The notes beneath the pieces were generated by a model. The model was given only the letters and a program-made list of their open reading frames with translations, had not been told where the DNA came from and made no database searches. The translations under genes and the position numbers were made by a program. DNA of 64,000 bases from Chondrus crispus. Its lineage: Eukaryota > Rhodophyta > Florideophyceae > Gigartinales > Gigartinaceae. The stretch covers positions 123,632 to 187,631 of the forward strand of contig NW_005179077.1 of assembly GCF_000350225.1 (NCBI RefSeq), read 5' to 3'. The stretch's first letter is position 1. Each line of letters starts with the position of its first letter. Shown piece by piece: positions 9,219 through 21,057 of the stretch.

Positions 9219-11909
9219 ATGTCTAAACGCATACTCGATACGGCCCCTTTCGCTCCTTCTCACGGCTCCGCTCTCTGGTCGGTATCCCCGGGGTCCTGTC
9301 TCGTGCTCCTCTGCGCGCGTGCTGACCTCGCCACCCCCTTCCTGTCAACCGGGGACCTCGTCTCCCCCTCTTCGGCCTCGGCTCCTTGCCGCCGTGCGGT
9401 CGTGCGCGTGCCTTTGGGGCTCGCCGTCGGCATTACCCCGCTACTCCCTCCGGGGGAGTCCGTTCTTCTCCCTCCGACCCGGCAAGCGGCCTTCTTTCTC
9501 CTTCTCCACGAGCCCCCCTACTCCCTCGTCTGCCTAATCGGCTCACGCCCTTTCGTCCTCACTATGTCGCCCCGGGCTACCCCTCAGGACAGCCCCTCGC
9601 TTCTGCGGTCGTCGCCTGGCAGTGGATCGGACGCACCGGTCGTCTACGCCACGACCCTTGATGACCCCGCCTCCGTCGAGGAGGCGGGGGCATCACGACT
9701 ACCTCCTACCGTCGCCAACGCTGCCACTCCGACGCCGTGGTGGCCTCCCTGTCTGTTCCGGAAGGTCCGACGGCCCTGGGTCTCTACAGTGCCCGAAGAG
9801 CCAAGTTCTCCGTCGCTCGCCGCCTTGCCGCCCAGCGCGCCATCGTCCTCGGTGGCAGGGGGTCCGATGCCCTTTCGGCCTGCGTGTGTTGGTGTTGGCG
9901 GTGGCTCCCCCGGCGGGGAGCTCGTGGCATGGTCGTGCGTGGGCACGTATCAGCCCGCAGAGAGCTCATATGGAGCTTCCGGTAGTTGCCGGCGCCCCGG
10001 TGCTCCGACGACAGCGTCCCGGCTTGGCAGGGCCACGGAGGAAGAGGTGGCCGACACCTCTACGCAGTGGCTGGGGGTGCCCCTGGAGCGGTCGGTTCCG
10101 TTACCGCTCAGCCGCCTTAACTATGCGTGGCGCCGTCACGCTCGGTCGGGCGTGACCGTCGGCGAACTTCTGACGAGAGCTTACCTGCGCCCCGACCTGC
10201 TCCGGATCCGCACCATCTACGAAGGTGGCCTGGCAGCGGAGGCGTCCCTTGCCTTGGGTCGTTCGTTGTCCGAGGGGGACGGTGCTCCCTACCAACTTCC
10301 GGACGAGATACCCAGTGATAGGAAGTTTGCCTATAGTGTGGAAGAGGTCGAATACGTCGATCGAACGTCAACGTACCTCTTCCACCGGGACCCCCGAGCT
10401 CCCCGTCGTTTTATCCTTTCAGAGGTAGCGGGTCTGTACGTCAGCCCCCGTCCTTGTGCCTACTCAAGGGTTCGTGCGGCTCTGCAGAAGTCCGCTTGCG
10501 CTCTGATGCGCATCCACCATATCGTCCTGGCTCCTAATGATTAGTCGGCGTACCGCCACGCCGATGAGGACGACGGTCGTGTCTTTCTATCCGCTGCCTT
10601 CTCTCCGGGCCTATCGCGAAGCGATTTTCCGGAGCTTCCGCCGGGCGTAGGGGAGGCACTCCCTTCGTTGGGAGTGCATCCGTTACTCCCCTACGCATTG
10701 AAGCATTTCGGCTTCGCGTGTGCTGACTCGAGGCACCCGGGGTATGAGGAACTTGTCTACAATTACGAGTGCGAATGGGCGTGGTCCACCTGTAACGCTG
10801 TTATGAGCGAGGTCTCGGTACATGGACGCGCCTTCGTACAGCCAGTCGGTGTGCTGTCCTTCCTGAGTCGGGTCGCGCCGCCTCTGCCCGACGTGACCCT
10901 GCACCCCTTGAAGCGCGGTTCCCCGAATGTCCCATGGTCCTACACCTCGGTCCTCGACTTGATGCACCGCGCCGTCGCGGTGCCCGAACGTAACAGGCGA
11001 CCGTGGACCGACTACACGACAGGGACCCGGAGTTCCTTCCTGGCTTATGATTGTCAAGGAGATGCCTTCGTGGCACGTCCGAATCCCCTCCTGGCGGCCC
11101 CCTCTCGGAGCAAAGGGGGTGTCGGTTCTACTGCGCGAGAGGCACGACGGAAGAGGTATCGCGACCTCGACGGGGAGTCCCCAGCCGTCGCGCCGGCTGG
11201 GACGAACGTGATACGGGGCCTTCCCGTTATCGGTCCCCACACGGTGGCGGAGCCCACGTTACCTCCGCTCCCCTCCCTTGGTTCTGTTGGGTACCCTGGT
11301 ACCCCGCGGGGCCAAGCGCTCCATCTCGATTTAACTCGCCGAGAGATCACCGCGATCCCCAGGTTGTCCCGAGCCCTGGGGAACCTAATTGATCGGACTT
11401 GGACCATAGAAGGCCTACTGCAGACCCTGACGAACTGGTATCTTGAGCGTAGCAGCGAGGCGCGTCGCCTCGGGGCGGAGCGCCAGTCCTTCGCTGCAGA
11501 GCGCGACTCTCTCGCTGCACAGCTTTGCGACGCCCGGTGCGAGCTCGAGGTCCTACGCAATGCCTCCTCACGTCGCGCGAGGGATCTCCAGCGCACCGTC
11601 GTCGACCGCGATCAGTATCGCGGAGAACGTGACGCGCTCAGAGCCGCTCGTGTTGGGCCCCCGGAGCGTGCTGCGTCCCCGCCGCGGCAGAATCTTCGAG
11701 ATTCTTCTGAGGGTCCCTGGTACGGCCTCTCGACGACCGACGCACCCGCGACCTCTGCTGATCCGCCTCGGGGTTGGACTTCCCACGGAGAGGCTGGACT
11801 TCCTCCGCTCCATGAAATGGAGCCCGAGTTGCCGTCTCATCCAAGTTATTGCCCCACGAGGGCGCGTGCTTCCGTCCCGTCACCGCCCTCTAACGGCACG
11901 AGCCGTTGA
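9219..11909 (+). pseudogene. D-family major protein, one nonsense codon
   Basis: An open frame from ATG 9219 (a later ATG at 9564 may be the true start) reaches a TAG at 10542-10544 and then continues in the same frame to 11909. It aligns along its length with the uninterrupted 725-residue protein at 58,828-61,005. Shared blocks include YQ(L/V)PDEIP.DR.FAYS, LY V.PRP.AYS, SAYR, LG(V/I)H.LLP, ALKHFGFAC versus ILKHFGYAC, EREWAWS-like, EAREARRK(R/K)Y and the C-terminal HPSYCP. The TAG stands where the homolog has Trp. The middle is globular, the tail has an Arg/Glu-rich coiled coil, and the N-terminus is Pro/Ser-rich. No family is recognised and there are no zinc knuckle, protease or RT motifs. 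By position it could be Gag-like. Confidence 0.65.
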
Positions 11910-12126
11910 GTGCTCGGGTCGTTCTATGGTCCCGTACATCGTCCGTTAGCTCTTTTCTTGTAAAGCCCCTAAGGCATTTTCTTGTTACTTCTCCTTCAAC
12001 GTTTGATCGTTGTCCTTTGCTTCGGTCGCCTCGCGGCCCCCTTTTTTTCGGGTGTGAGGGCCGTATAAGCGCGACGGTCGCGCATCCCGCAGCCATACGG
12101 GCTACCGCGGATCGCTTCTCCGGTGA

Positions 12127-13227
12127 CCCTACCCGTCTCCGGCGCACGGGCCTCCTCGTCAGGGCGCCGCTGCCGCCCTCGGCACACTGGCGAGGGTGTC
12201 GACTTCGGCGGTGGTGGCAACTCCCACCCCCGCCAATGCCCCCTGGGGGTTCCGATGTGTCTCCAGGCGGCGGTTCGCCGTTCTGCTCATCGATTTTATC
12301 GGCTCGGTCGGTATCGCGGACATCCTCGAGGGTACGGCGTTTGACGCGACGTACGCGACGCAGCTGTTGGCCTTCACCGAGGGTATGGATTGGAGCGGCC
12401 GGCCGGACTTCGTGTGGTTCAGCTGGAACCAGCGGTGCACCCTACCGATGCCCTCCGGAGCCGAGGCCGAGACCGGTGCCGATGGTGGCAGCACGGACCC
12501 CGGTCCAGCGGACGCGACCGTCGCGGTCGACGTGGACGGCGCAGTCGACACAGTCGACGCGGATGACCCGGGCGGCTTGCTTGCCGATGCCGATGTCGCG
12601 CCGCCGCGCAATGATGTAACCGGTGCGGTGAGAAGCGTCGTGGAGACCGCGGTACCGGCCCTCGGCGGATCCGCTCGCGTGGCCTCAATCGAGAGCGACT
12701 CACCGAAGGGGTTGGTGCCAGAGCGACGCGACTTAAGAGAACCCCCCGGTGTCGTGGGAGTTTCGGCCCCCACCTCAAGCCCCCCACACATCAGCGTGGT
12801 GACCGGTACGGAAGGCGATCATCGTCCCGTTCCGATGCCGCCTCCTCCCGCTCCGCAACCGTCCGGCCGGTCTTCCCCGGAGCGCCTCCGGGAGGAGGCC
12901 GCGTTCACTGCCCTGCAGTACGCTTGCTTCTTCGAGAGGGCAACAGTTCCTCCGTCGGTTGAGCAGGCGCTGCTGCAGGCGTGCGAGTGGATGCACCAAG
13001 CCAAGCAGCTGGAGACGACCGTCGCGGCGCTCCGAGAGGCCTCCACCGCGGCGGAGCGTGAGCGCGGCGAGCATCAGGAGAAGCTCCGCGGCGTGCAGGA
13101 CATCCTCGCGGTCGTCAGCCAACGTCTCGCGGCGCCGCCGATGCCTGCCGCTACGGTCGGGGCCTCGCGCCCCGCGCCTGAAGATGCCGCGGTGGCTCCG
13201 CCGGCTAAGCCCACGCGTCGTTCTTGA
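12127..13227 (+). CDS. Second protein of element D, unknown, C-terminal coiled coil
   Basis: A frame opens after a TGA at 12124-12126 and runs about 366 codons to 13227. There is no early ATG (the first good one is at about 12,385, in GMDWSGRPDF), so it may be made by frameshift, splicing or from a lost start. The N-terminal 100 residues look folded (FAVLLIDFIGSVGIADIL). Then comes a long Asp/Ala/Pro-rich linker and a C-terminal coiled coil around 12,950-13,120 (QLETTVAALREASTAAERE). Codon use is very GC-rich like the D major protein. I see no counterpart in E or F. No function can be assigned. Confidence 0.45.
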   Translation, partial: PYPSPAHGPPRQGAAAALGTLARVSTSAVVATPTPANAPWGFRCVSRRRFAVLLIDFIGSVGIADILEGTAFDATYATQLLAFTEGMDWSGRPDFVWFSWNQRCTLPMPSGAEAETGADGGSTDPGPADATVAVDVDGAVDTVDADDPGGLLADADVAPPRNDVTGAVRSVVETAVPALGGSARVASIESDSPKGLVPERRDLREPPGVVGVSAPTSSPPHISVVTGTEGDHRPVPMPPPPAPQPSGRSSPERLREEAAFTALQYACFFERATVPPSVEQALLQACEWMHQAKQLETTVAALREASTAAERERGEHQEKLRGVQDILAVVSQRLAAPPMPAATVGASRPAPEDAAVAPPAKPTRRS

Positions 13228-13490
13228 GCCCCGACCCGTTGGTCGCCCCCTTTCGCGTAGCCCATTAGGGGCTTCGCCCACAGTAAACAGAGCCGATTAG
13301 CGGTGTTCCTTGCCTTTTACATTTGGCGCGTGCGGGCGGCAGTGCACGAAGCGCGCAAGCGAGGTCGTCCTGACGTTTCGGCCATGCGAGGCCGGAAAAA
13401 GCGCTACCCGAGCGCGCTTGTCCGTACTTGGCGCGTACGCCAATATCGGTCGATGAAAGGTTGCGGGAGCCCCTCGGAGGGCTCGTAGGT
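13228..13490. other. Tail-to-tail junction of element D (+) and gypsy copy A (-)
   Basis: The 3' end of D meets the 3' end of copy A somewhere in this stretch, and neither has its 3' LTR. The minus-strand sequence from about 13,490 to 13,300 still resembles the region after the chromodomain in copy B (45,266-45,460), so A continues into it. No target duplication or terminal repeat marks the break. Confidence 0.5.
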
Positions 13491-13505
13491 ATCGTCAGAA
13501 GCGGC

Positions 13506-15367
13506 TTACCCGTACCAGCGGACCTTGTACTCGATGCCGCCGCGGGTCATACGGTGTCCGACGATGCGTTCAACGACGTATTCCGCGCGGCGCGTTGTGG
13601 CTTGTGCGTCCGATGCGGATGGAATGGCCGAGATGAAAGTGTCCCCCGGCCAACGTGGCATTTTTGTGACGCGGTCGATGCTCACGCAGTTCTCCACACC
13701 GTCCTGCTCGATGAGGACCGTGGTGTCCGTAGCGGAGCGCAAGCGAAACGGCCTCTCTGTCCTTGGTAGAAGTTTGACAGAGAGCTCGTCCGTTCCGGTC
13801 GTACCTTGCGCACGCGTGCGTCGCTCGACGCTTGTCAACGGGGGGGGGGGGGGCGGGCGATCAACGTAGACAAAATTGCCCGCCACAACGACCGGACGGA
13901 AGCGGACCTTCTTGTCAAAATCGTCCTTGTACCGCTTTTGCGATGCAGATAATTTAGTTCGAGCGCGGTCGAGAGCGTCGCAAAGCTTGCGCAGCGTGGC
14001 GCGCTTGTACTGCACCGGGGTCCGCGGGTCCTCTCGATGGGTCCCCGCGTCCTGCGGCACAGTACCGGGGAGGATTAAACCGGACGGTGGCCGCGTTAAC
14101 ACCAGGTCGAACTGAGTCGTCTCCGTCGACCGGTGGACCTGCGTATTGTACGCGAAGGTCAGCGGCTGCACGTAGTCGTCCCAATCGCGCTGTTGCTCCT
14201 CTACGTAGTGCCGGAGGCGTTGCACCAGCAAGGGAATGAACCGTTCGGTCTTCCCATTCGACTGGGGGTGATAGGCTGTTGTGAGATATTGCCGCACCCC
14301 CAGGAGGGCGCATACCGCGTCGAAGAATTTCGCGGCCACTGGGGGTCATTGTCGGTTAGTACGTAGCGCAGCGCTCCGTAAACGTAGACCCAGTTGTCTA
14401 AAAACGCGTTTGCGACGACCGAAGCGGTTGTGGTCCGGAGCGGGATACTGCGCGTTAGCTTGGAGAACCGGTCGATAATTACCAACACGTGTTGGTTTCC
14501 GTGCGCGGTCTTGGGCAGGGGCCCCAGGAGGTCCATCGCGACAAATTCCAAGGGGCCCGCCGCGGGGAACAGCTTGAGATCCTTTTGGTTCTTGACAAGC
14601 GTCCCGCGGGTCGCAGCACACGAGGTGCAATTCCGTACGGTCGAAAACGCGTCGCTGTCCATGTGTGGCCAGTAGTACTCCCTGCGAAGGGTGTAGTACA
14701 TACCCGTCGCTCCCGGGTGACCTGCCAACCTCGGATGGTGTGCCAGGTACAGTACCCGGGGGCGCAACTGAGTCGGTATCACGCGCTGCAGGGTTCCGTC
14801 CAGCGGGGACGTCCTCACGAGAAATCCGTAACGGTCGATGTCGAACTTCGAGTTCGGCGTCCCGACGGTTTCCGCGGCGAAGCGACAGAAGGCGTCCTCG
14901 GCTTGTTCGCGTATAAATTCCTCAGCCGAGATGGACGCAGCGTCGCGTTCGTCCGGAGTTATCGCGAGCGCGTGACAACCGTCCGGATGGTCTTGCGGCG
15001 GGTCCCAGTGCACATTGTCCAGGAGAGCCTCGCTTCCCTCATCGTACTGGACCGCGAAGCACGGGACCTCATCATCGACCGGTTCGGTGTCTCCTCCATC
15101 GGTACGTAAGCGCGATACGCCGTCCGCGAGTTGGTGCTTGACGCCTGGGCGGTACTGTACCTCGTAGTCGTACTCCGCCAAGCGCAGGCGCCAGCGAGCG
15201 AGCCGACCGGAACTGTCCGCTAAATTGAGGACCCAGCGTAGGGCCTCGTGATCCGTGTGAAGGTTGAACGCGCTTCCGTATAGGTACGGCCGTAGGGTGA
15301 GGATGCTCCACACTACGGCCAAGCATTCCTTTTCGGTAGTCGTATAATTGCGCTCCGCGTCGGTCAA
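13506..15367 (-). pseudogene. Copy A: RNase H end, integrase and chromodomain, frameshifted
   Basis: The frame from 15,367 gives the RNase H end (TDAERNYTTTEKECLAVVWS), then integrase. The integrase has a zinc-binding HHCC module (HHPRLAGH ... CTSC), the first catalytic Asp in MDLLGPLPK and the second in VLTDN. There copy A reads TDND instead of the TDNGPQF of copy B and loses one base, so the rest lies in another frame (14,339-13,506) with TTAYHPQSNGKTERF, where the catalytic Glu is in TER. The C-terminal chromodomain (AEYVVERIVGH ... YKVRWYG) is cut by TAA at 13,506-13,508, where copy B has Tyr. The integrase would insert the cDNA, and the chromodomain would direct it to marked chromatin. 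Confidence 0.85.
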
Positions 15368-15409
15368 CGCGCGGCTTCCATATCCGATCTGTCGAGTACC
15401 TCCATCGGG

Positions 15410-17920
15410 TTACTCCTGTAGAAGGGCGCAACCCACTTGGTGTCCGCACGCGTCGGTGTCCAGCGTATATTTTCGTCCGTAGCGGGGCAGTGCGAGGATT
15501 GGCGGCGCCACGAGGCGCCGTTTCAATTCGTCAAACGCCGCGTGTTCCGCATCGGTTAAGATCTCGAACTCGTAGGGCTGATTCTTGCCGGTCTTCTTGT
15601 TCAGCGGCGCGGCGATCCTCGCGAATCCTTGCACAAACCGTCGGTACACGTTGCACATCCCGAAAAAGGATCGCAGTTCCGTTTGGTTCGTAGGCGCGCG
15701 CGCGCGCTCGATCGCGATGACGTTGCGTCGCTCCACCTCCAACCGTCCCGGACGAATGACGTGCCCGAGATAGGTTACGGAGGTGTCGAAAAACGCGCAC
15801 TTTGCCAATATTAGCGACACGCCCGCAGTATGTAGAAGCCGTAGTACCTCGCGCACGTGTGCCATATGTTCCGTAACGGTTCGCGAGTAGACGATGACGT
15901 CATCGAGGTAGACCAGCGCGGTCTCCCATTTCACGCGGGACAGGATGATGTCGACCGCTCGTTGAAATGTCGCAAGCGCGTTTTTGAGACCGAACGGCAT
16001 GCGTAGGAAGCGGTAGAGGCCCGAATGCGATGCGAACGTAGTTTTGTCGCGGTCCTCCTCGGCGATCTCCACCGGCCAATACCCGCTATTACAGTCTAGC
16101 GTGGTAAAGACAGTGGCATCGCCGAGCGAGTCGATACATTCGTCCATGCGCGGTAGTGGGTAGGAGTCGCGAACCGTAACGGCGTTTAGCTTGCGATAGT
16201 CCACGCAGAACCACATGGTCCCGTTCTTTTTAGGAACGAAGACCACGGGGCTCGCCCACTCGGCCGATGTCGGTTCGATGACTCCCGCACGCAGCATGCG
16301 GTCGATTTCCTTCTTCTCCTTCTCGCGCGCGATGGGTCCGGCTCGGTAGGGTGCTTGGTAGATCGGCTTTGCGCCGGGCTTCAGCTCGATGCGATGCTTC
16401 GTAGCATCGATCTTACCCAAGTGGCCGGACCACATGTCCTTGAACTCGGACAGGATGGCCATAATTTCCGACCGGACGGTAGTGTCTTCTGCACCAATAT
16501 GGACGCCTTCTTCCCACGAGCGGGTCTTCTCCGCGTCCGTATCGGTCCGCTCATCCGCGTTAGCGGGATTGCCACTGTGGGCGTCGTCCGTTTCCGGTTC
16601 TTCGCGTCGCGCGCCTCCTCCCGTAGCGGTGGTGGATTTAATTCTGCCATCGTCCGTAACGGGTCCTTCTCGTCGCGCACATTCCTCCGCGGACGAGGAA
16701 TTAATCCTGCCTTCGTCCGTAGCGGATTCTTTGCGACGCGCGTATTCTTCCGTAGCGGCGGAGGATTTTCTTCTGCCATCGTCCGTAACTGGTTGTTCGC
16801 GTCGCACCTGTTCCTCCGTAGCGGTCGAGGAATCATTTTTGTTCCCTCCCCCTTTCTTAGCGTCGGCCTCTCCGGGGACCAGCACGCCAAGTGTCAGGAT
16901 GTGTGTGGGGGAAGGCAACGCGAGACCAACAACGGTATGCTTGGGGACGTGGGCCGCACGGCTTCCGAAGTTGCTAACGAGCACCGTAAACGGCTCGCCC
17001 GGGAGGAGGTCCATGACCCCCTGGGCCATCAGGCATAAATTCTTATGCGCCGTTTTGGGGTGGTTTTGCAGGAAGCAAAGCCCCCCAACCGGTGTTGCGA
17101 CGCGTATCATCGCTTGGGTCATCGGGGGTATCGTGACCCCCTTGACCACGCGAATTTTCCGTGACGGTACGTTCGTCGGGAACTGCGCGCGATTCCGGTC
17201 GGCCGAATTTTCCTCCTGCGGGAGCTGCTGCAACGGTCCCCTCGAGGCCATCTTGCGGTCGTGCCTCGAGGGTGTGACTCCCGTCAGCGCTACGGACGGC
17301 GCATGATGGAACAGCATCTTCCTCTGCGGTGGCAGGATCGCCTTCACGTGGCGATCCAGGAACGTGGTTCCGAGGATACAGTCCACCGCGAGGTTGGTGA
17401 CGACCAAGAACGGTACGCGAGCGACGAACTCACCAATCCGGACGTACAGCTTGAGCTCGCCGAGGGCCTTCATCGACCTATTCGAAGCGTCGATGAGCGG
17501 CGGGCTCCGCGCGGACTGGATGGCAGCGCGCCACGGTTCTGCCACACAGCGTAGGTGGATTAGATTCGGGCCGGCGCCCAAATCTAGAACCGGCGTGATG
17601 GCGCGCATCATCGCGCGTCGTGGTCCGACCGTTGCGGTGACCTTGTAATTTTGCTTCTTGAAGAAGCAAATTGCCGCTTCGTCCGTTCGGCTCTGCGATT
17701 GCGCGCGTACCGAAGCGGTCGACGGGGTGCCTTGTGTATTGAGGCTTGGCACGGGGACGATCGTCGACGCCTCTACGCGTCCTCCCCGGCTTCCCCCGTC
17801 AACCCAACGTCCTCGGGCCCCTCGTCCGTCAGCGGTAACGCGGGTTCTTCCGATTGGACGGTCTCGCGCGGCTCGACCACGTTGATGCCCGTGGGAGCCT
17901 GCGCACGCGAATTTCGCCAC
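15410..17920 (-). pseudogene. Copy A: aspartic protease and reverse transcriptase
   Basis: The 5' part of pol overlaps the end of gag in the -1 frame. The retropepsin motif that reads VLDSGAGPNLI in copy B is VLDLGAGPNLI here, because TCG became TTG (17,579-17,581), so the catalytic D-S/T-G triad is lost. A hydrophilic Glu/Arg-rich repeat linker follows (units like TATEEQVRREQPVTDDGR). Reverse transcriptase then has FVPKKNGTMWFCVDYRKLN, FTTLDCNSGYW, LRMPFGLKNA and the polymerase motif VYLDDVIVYS. RNase H starts at YTLDTDACGHQVG and stops at TAA 15,410-15,412, where copy B has CAA (Gln). The next segment continues in the same frame. Confidence 0.88.
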
Positions 17921-20258
17921 GCGGTCGGCGGTTGACGCTCGAACGGCGAACCTGGGCGGAGACCTTGCCGGATCCGAAGCTTTTGATAATTGGCCTCGCG
18001 GGCCTGCAAAAGCTTCGAACGCAGCGCGCTATCCGCCACCACAGGACATTGCTCCTGTCAGTGGGTCAGGTCCAGACAGAACCGACACGGCGGGGGTCCA
18101 GGTAATCTTTGGTTGAAGAACCGGACCCGCTGGTTCTGTACTGGCCTTCCGTACGGATATGCGCGCACGTCACCATGTTGGGCGGGCGCCATCGGTGCGC
18201 CCGCCGGGGACGAGGCAGATGACGGATGGTAGCTAGTCGGCGGCGAGCTTAGCGAGCTCGGCGTCGCCGACTGATCCGTCACCGCCAGTATCTCCTCCGT
18301 TTCGGTTCCGCGCGCTGTCGGGAGTTCAGACAGGGACTCGACCGACAGCACCGGCCTTGTCCGTGCGTTGCGCGTGAACCTTCTCACCGAATCGGACGGT
18401 GCTTGAGGCGACGCGAGCGACGTGGCCTGTCTTCGAGCCGAGCGGTGCGTTTCGCCTATTGCTTGCGCGTAGCGTGCCACCGCTTGGTAGTCCACGACCG
18501 GGTGCGTCGCGAGATAGTTCCGCACCTGCGCGCACGTCGCTGGCAGAAGTCCCTCAACGAAAAGGGACTTCAAGCGCCTGTCCGAAAATACGGTTCCGCA
18601 GCGTAACGCCTTGTCCCACAACTGGTTACTGTACACCTCCTCCGTCATATTAGAGCTCTGACGGAAGAAGGTGACATCACCGACCGCTTCGGAAATAACT
18701 TCGTCAGTCGCGTACGTGCGCAATAAAAAGTTAACAACTTCCGCGTAGGTTTCGAGCATATCGCGCTGCTTCGCATCGACCGTCATGGTGTTCCCGTGTA
18801 GCCTGGACTGGAGCAAGGCGTGAGCCTGCCCAGCCAAATAGAACTGGAAACACCATACGGCCGCGCCTTCGCTGACCCCATTGTGGTCGCAGGCCATCTT
18901 GAAGCGCGCGAGAAACCCTAGCACCGCGATGGGATCTTGACCACCGAACGTGTGGGTTTTCAGCTGGACGTCCAACTTCTTCCGATAACGGTTAACTCGC
19001 CGCGCGGTACTCGCGTCGTAGCGTGCGCTGCGATTTTCCAGCCTATACGTGCGGTAGTCGACGGCCTTGGTGAACAGGTCGTTCAGCGGCCTGATCACCG
19101 GCAACCGTTTCGGATCCCGCCTCGGGGCAGAGTGGCGGTCTCTGCCCCTGCGATGGCGGTCTCCTTCTCAGCCGGGGCTACTGTAGCCCTCCGGATCGGA
19201 GTCTTCTCGCCGGAACCGACGTCGGTCGCGCGCATTGCGGCCTCTGCGGTCGCCTCTGCGCGATCCGTCCGACTCGGTGTCCTCGTCATCGGAGGGGTAT
19301 CCACCTCCTCCGGCATCGCGGTATCGCGTATAGCGTCCTTCGCGGTTATCATCGGAGGGGTAACCGACCCCTCCGGCATCGCGGTATCGCGTGTAGCGTC
19401 CGTCGCGGTTCTTGCGCGTCGCCCTGTGGCGACGTCTTGTGTCTTCTTCCTCGGCGGGGTTTTCTGTACCCTCCGAGGTGTAGCCTTGAGCGCCGGGTGC
19501 GCTTCTTCTGCTCGACCGATACGGCTGTCGCTTTTCTGTCGCGAAGCGCCCCAGGCGGTTTTCTGTCCCGCGGGGCCAGCCGTATCGGCAAGTACGGGAG
19601 GGCCATTTTCTGTGGGCCCTCCTGTAGCACTATAAATTGGTGGGAGGTAAATGGTCTTACCCTCCGGGTGAGGGGCCATTGTACCGATCCCGGGTGCGGC
19701 GCCGATCGGTTCAGCGCGCGGTAGCGTAGAGTCCGGAGCGGTTGAGTCGCGCTGCTCGCGTGCGTCGACTTCTGCTCCGGCGAAGGTCGTGGCCAGACGA
19801 TTGGCCACGGCGGAGCTGATCGCTCCTTTTAGAGCCGTGTCGGACGGGGATTTTTCATCCACAGTGGTGAGCGCGGTCACCACCTCGCATTGGACTTGAG
19901 CGGGTAGAAGTTCGTCCAAAAGCGGTGGTATCGCGCTGCGTACGTGCACGTCCACGAGCGCGAGCACCGTTCGGTCGAGGCATACGCGCGCTACCTGGGG
20001 GAGTTCCGTAGCGAGGAACTCCTCGACCCAGACCTGGATGCGCGGCTGAATCGCGTCGACCATCCCTTGGACGCGATTCTCAGTGCCTGCCGACACGGCT
20101 GGCGTAACATCCGATGCGGACGCTCGCGTGCGGCCCGGTCGCAGTGGCGGTCGCAGCAGGGCTTCCGGGTTCTCCACCCGGGGGCGCGGTGCGCCACTGC
20201 CACTGCGGATGCTCAGACGCCCGGAGGCGGAGTCTCCCCCTTCTTCCGGTCGGTTCAT
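17773..20258 (-). pseudogene. Copy A: gag, three lesions
   Basis: The probable ATG is at 20,258 (MNRPEEGG), matching starts at 38,494 in copy B and 62,259 in copy C. The N-terminal half is Pro/Arg-rich with a conserved helix (LATELPQVARVCLDRT) and the block PHPEGKTIYLPP. The capsid-like part begins VIRPLNDLFTKAVDYRTYRL. One base is missing near 19,574 relative to B, a TGA lies at 19,168-19,170, and CGA became TGA at 18,058-18,060 inside the zinc knuckle CRFCLDLTH-QEQC. Gag would form the virus-like particle and bind element RNA. The three lesions make this copy non-functional. Confidence 0.85.
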
Positions 20259-20358
20259 CGTCGAATACGCTTCGTGATCGACGCGGTGATTTCTCAACCT
20301 TTTCCGTCTGTACGGTTCTGCACGGGATCGAGCGACTACACGTGCGGCTCAACCTCAA

Positions 20359-20400
20359 GAGTTATCCCCTCCACAAGAGTACCAAAATGTGGGATAACTC
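20359..20400 (-). promoter_or_regulatory. Copy A: hairpin joining the LTR end and the primer-binding site
   Basis: Read on the minus strand, GAGTTATCCC at the very end of the LTR pairs with GGGATAACTC downstream, with ACA/TGT pairing nearer the loop. The presumed primer-binding sequence TGGTACTCT lies in the loop, three bases after the LTR. The same fold occurs in copies B and C. The matching tRNA was not identified. Confidence 0.6.
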
Positions 20401-21057
20401 CTCTCCGCCCTGGGTTGGGTGAGAGGCAGAGGCTATAGCGAGGGAGCTCGCGGCGTGGACGCGACGCGCTAATTGAACCGATCGGACGAGCTCGCGAAAA
20501 GGGAGTGGCTCACTGGCCGGTTACGTGCAGTCGCCCCGTGGTGCGTGAACGGGAGCGACCGGTAACGGGTTAGAAGCCAGCGCGCGCGATAGACAACCGA
20601 AACGGACGTATATAGGCGCGAAAGGGACGGGGGCGAGCTTGCCCCCGTTTACTGGTGGGGACGGGTGCCAGGTCTTAGCCCTGCAGAGGGACGCCTCGGA
20701 CACCTGTCCCAGTACAGTAGTACAGTACCTGCCGCCTAGTGCGTGCCGGGTACTGTACACAATTAAAAAACTAGCGCCATAATTGCTACTACCGCACGGA
20801 CGCTGCTACTACACGTGTGCACTACTGTACACGCGTGTTGCTTACAGACTACCGCACGGACGACACGTGTGGTAACGCGCACACGTAACACGCGTAGACT
20901 ACAGCTCGGACGACACGTGCACTACTGTACACGTACGCCAGATTACGACCGCTCGGCATGCGCGCGCGCTCGCTACACGTGGGCACAGCCGCCCACGTGT
21001 ATACTGTATACGGCAGTCCCATGACCTCCGCTCGCTCGCGCCGGTCATTATACTACA
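20388..21057 (-). repeat. Copy A: 5' LTR (670 bp)
   Basis: On the minus strand it starts TGTAGTATAA and ends TTATCCCACA, the same ends as the two 676-bp LTRs of copy B, with high similarity throughout. It holds repeated CACACGTGT and CCGTGCGGTAGT-like words in the first third and TACTGTAC palindromes further in, plausible promoter elements. The flank beyond 21,057 is CCCTG; without the 3' LTR the target duplication cannot be checked. It abuts the Tigger-like fragment. Confidence 0.88.

Larger units (their letters stand above)
13300..21057 (-). mobile_element. Ty3/gypsy chromovirus-type element, copy A, 3' truncated
   Basis: Reading leftwards: 5' LTR (20,388-21,057), gag, protease, reverse transcriptase, RNase H, integrase with chromodomain, then a truncated end at about 13.3 kb without 3' LTR. 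It is closely similar to the complete copy B at 37,689-47,460. Domain order PR-RT-RH-IN places it in Ty3/gypsy (Metaviridae) and the C-terminal chromodomain in the chromovirus group. It is dead: gag has a 1-base loss, a nonsense at 19,168-19,170 and a TGA in the zinc knuckle at 18,058-18,060; pol has a mutated protease motif, a TAA at 15,410-15,412, an integrase frameshift and a TAA in the chromodomain. Confidence 0.9.
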
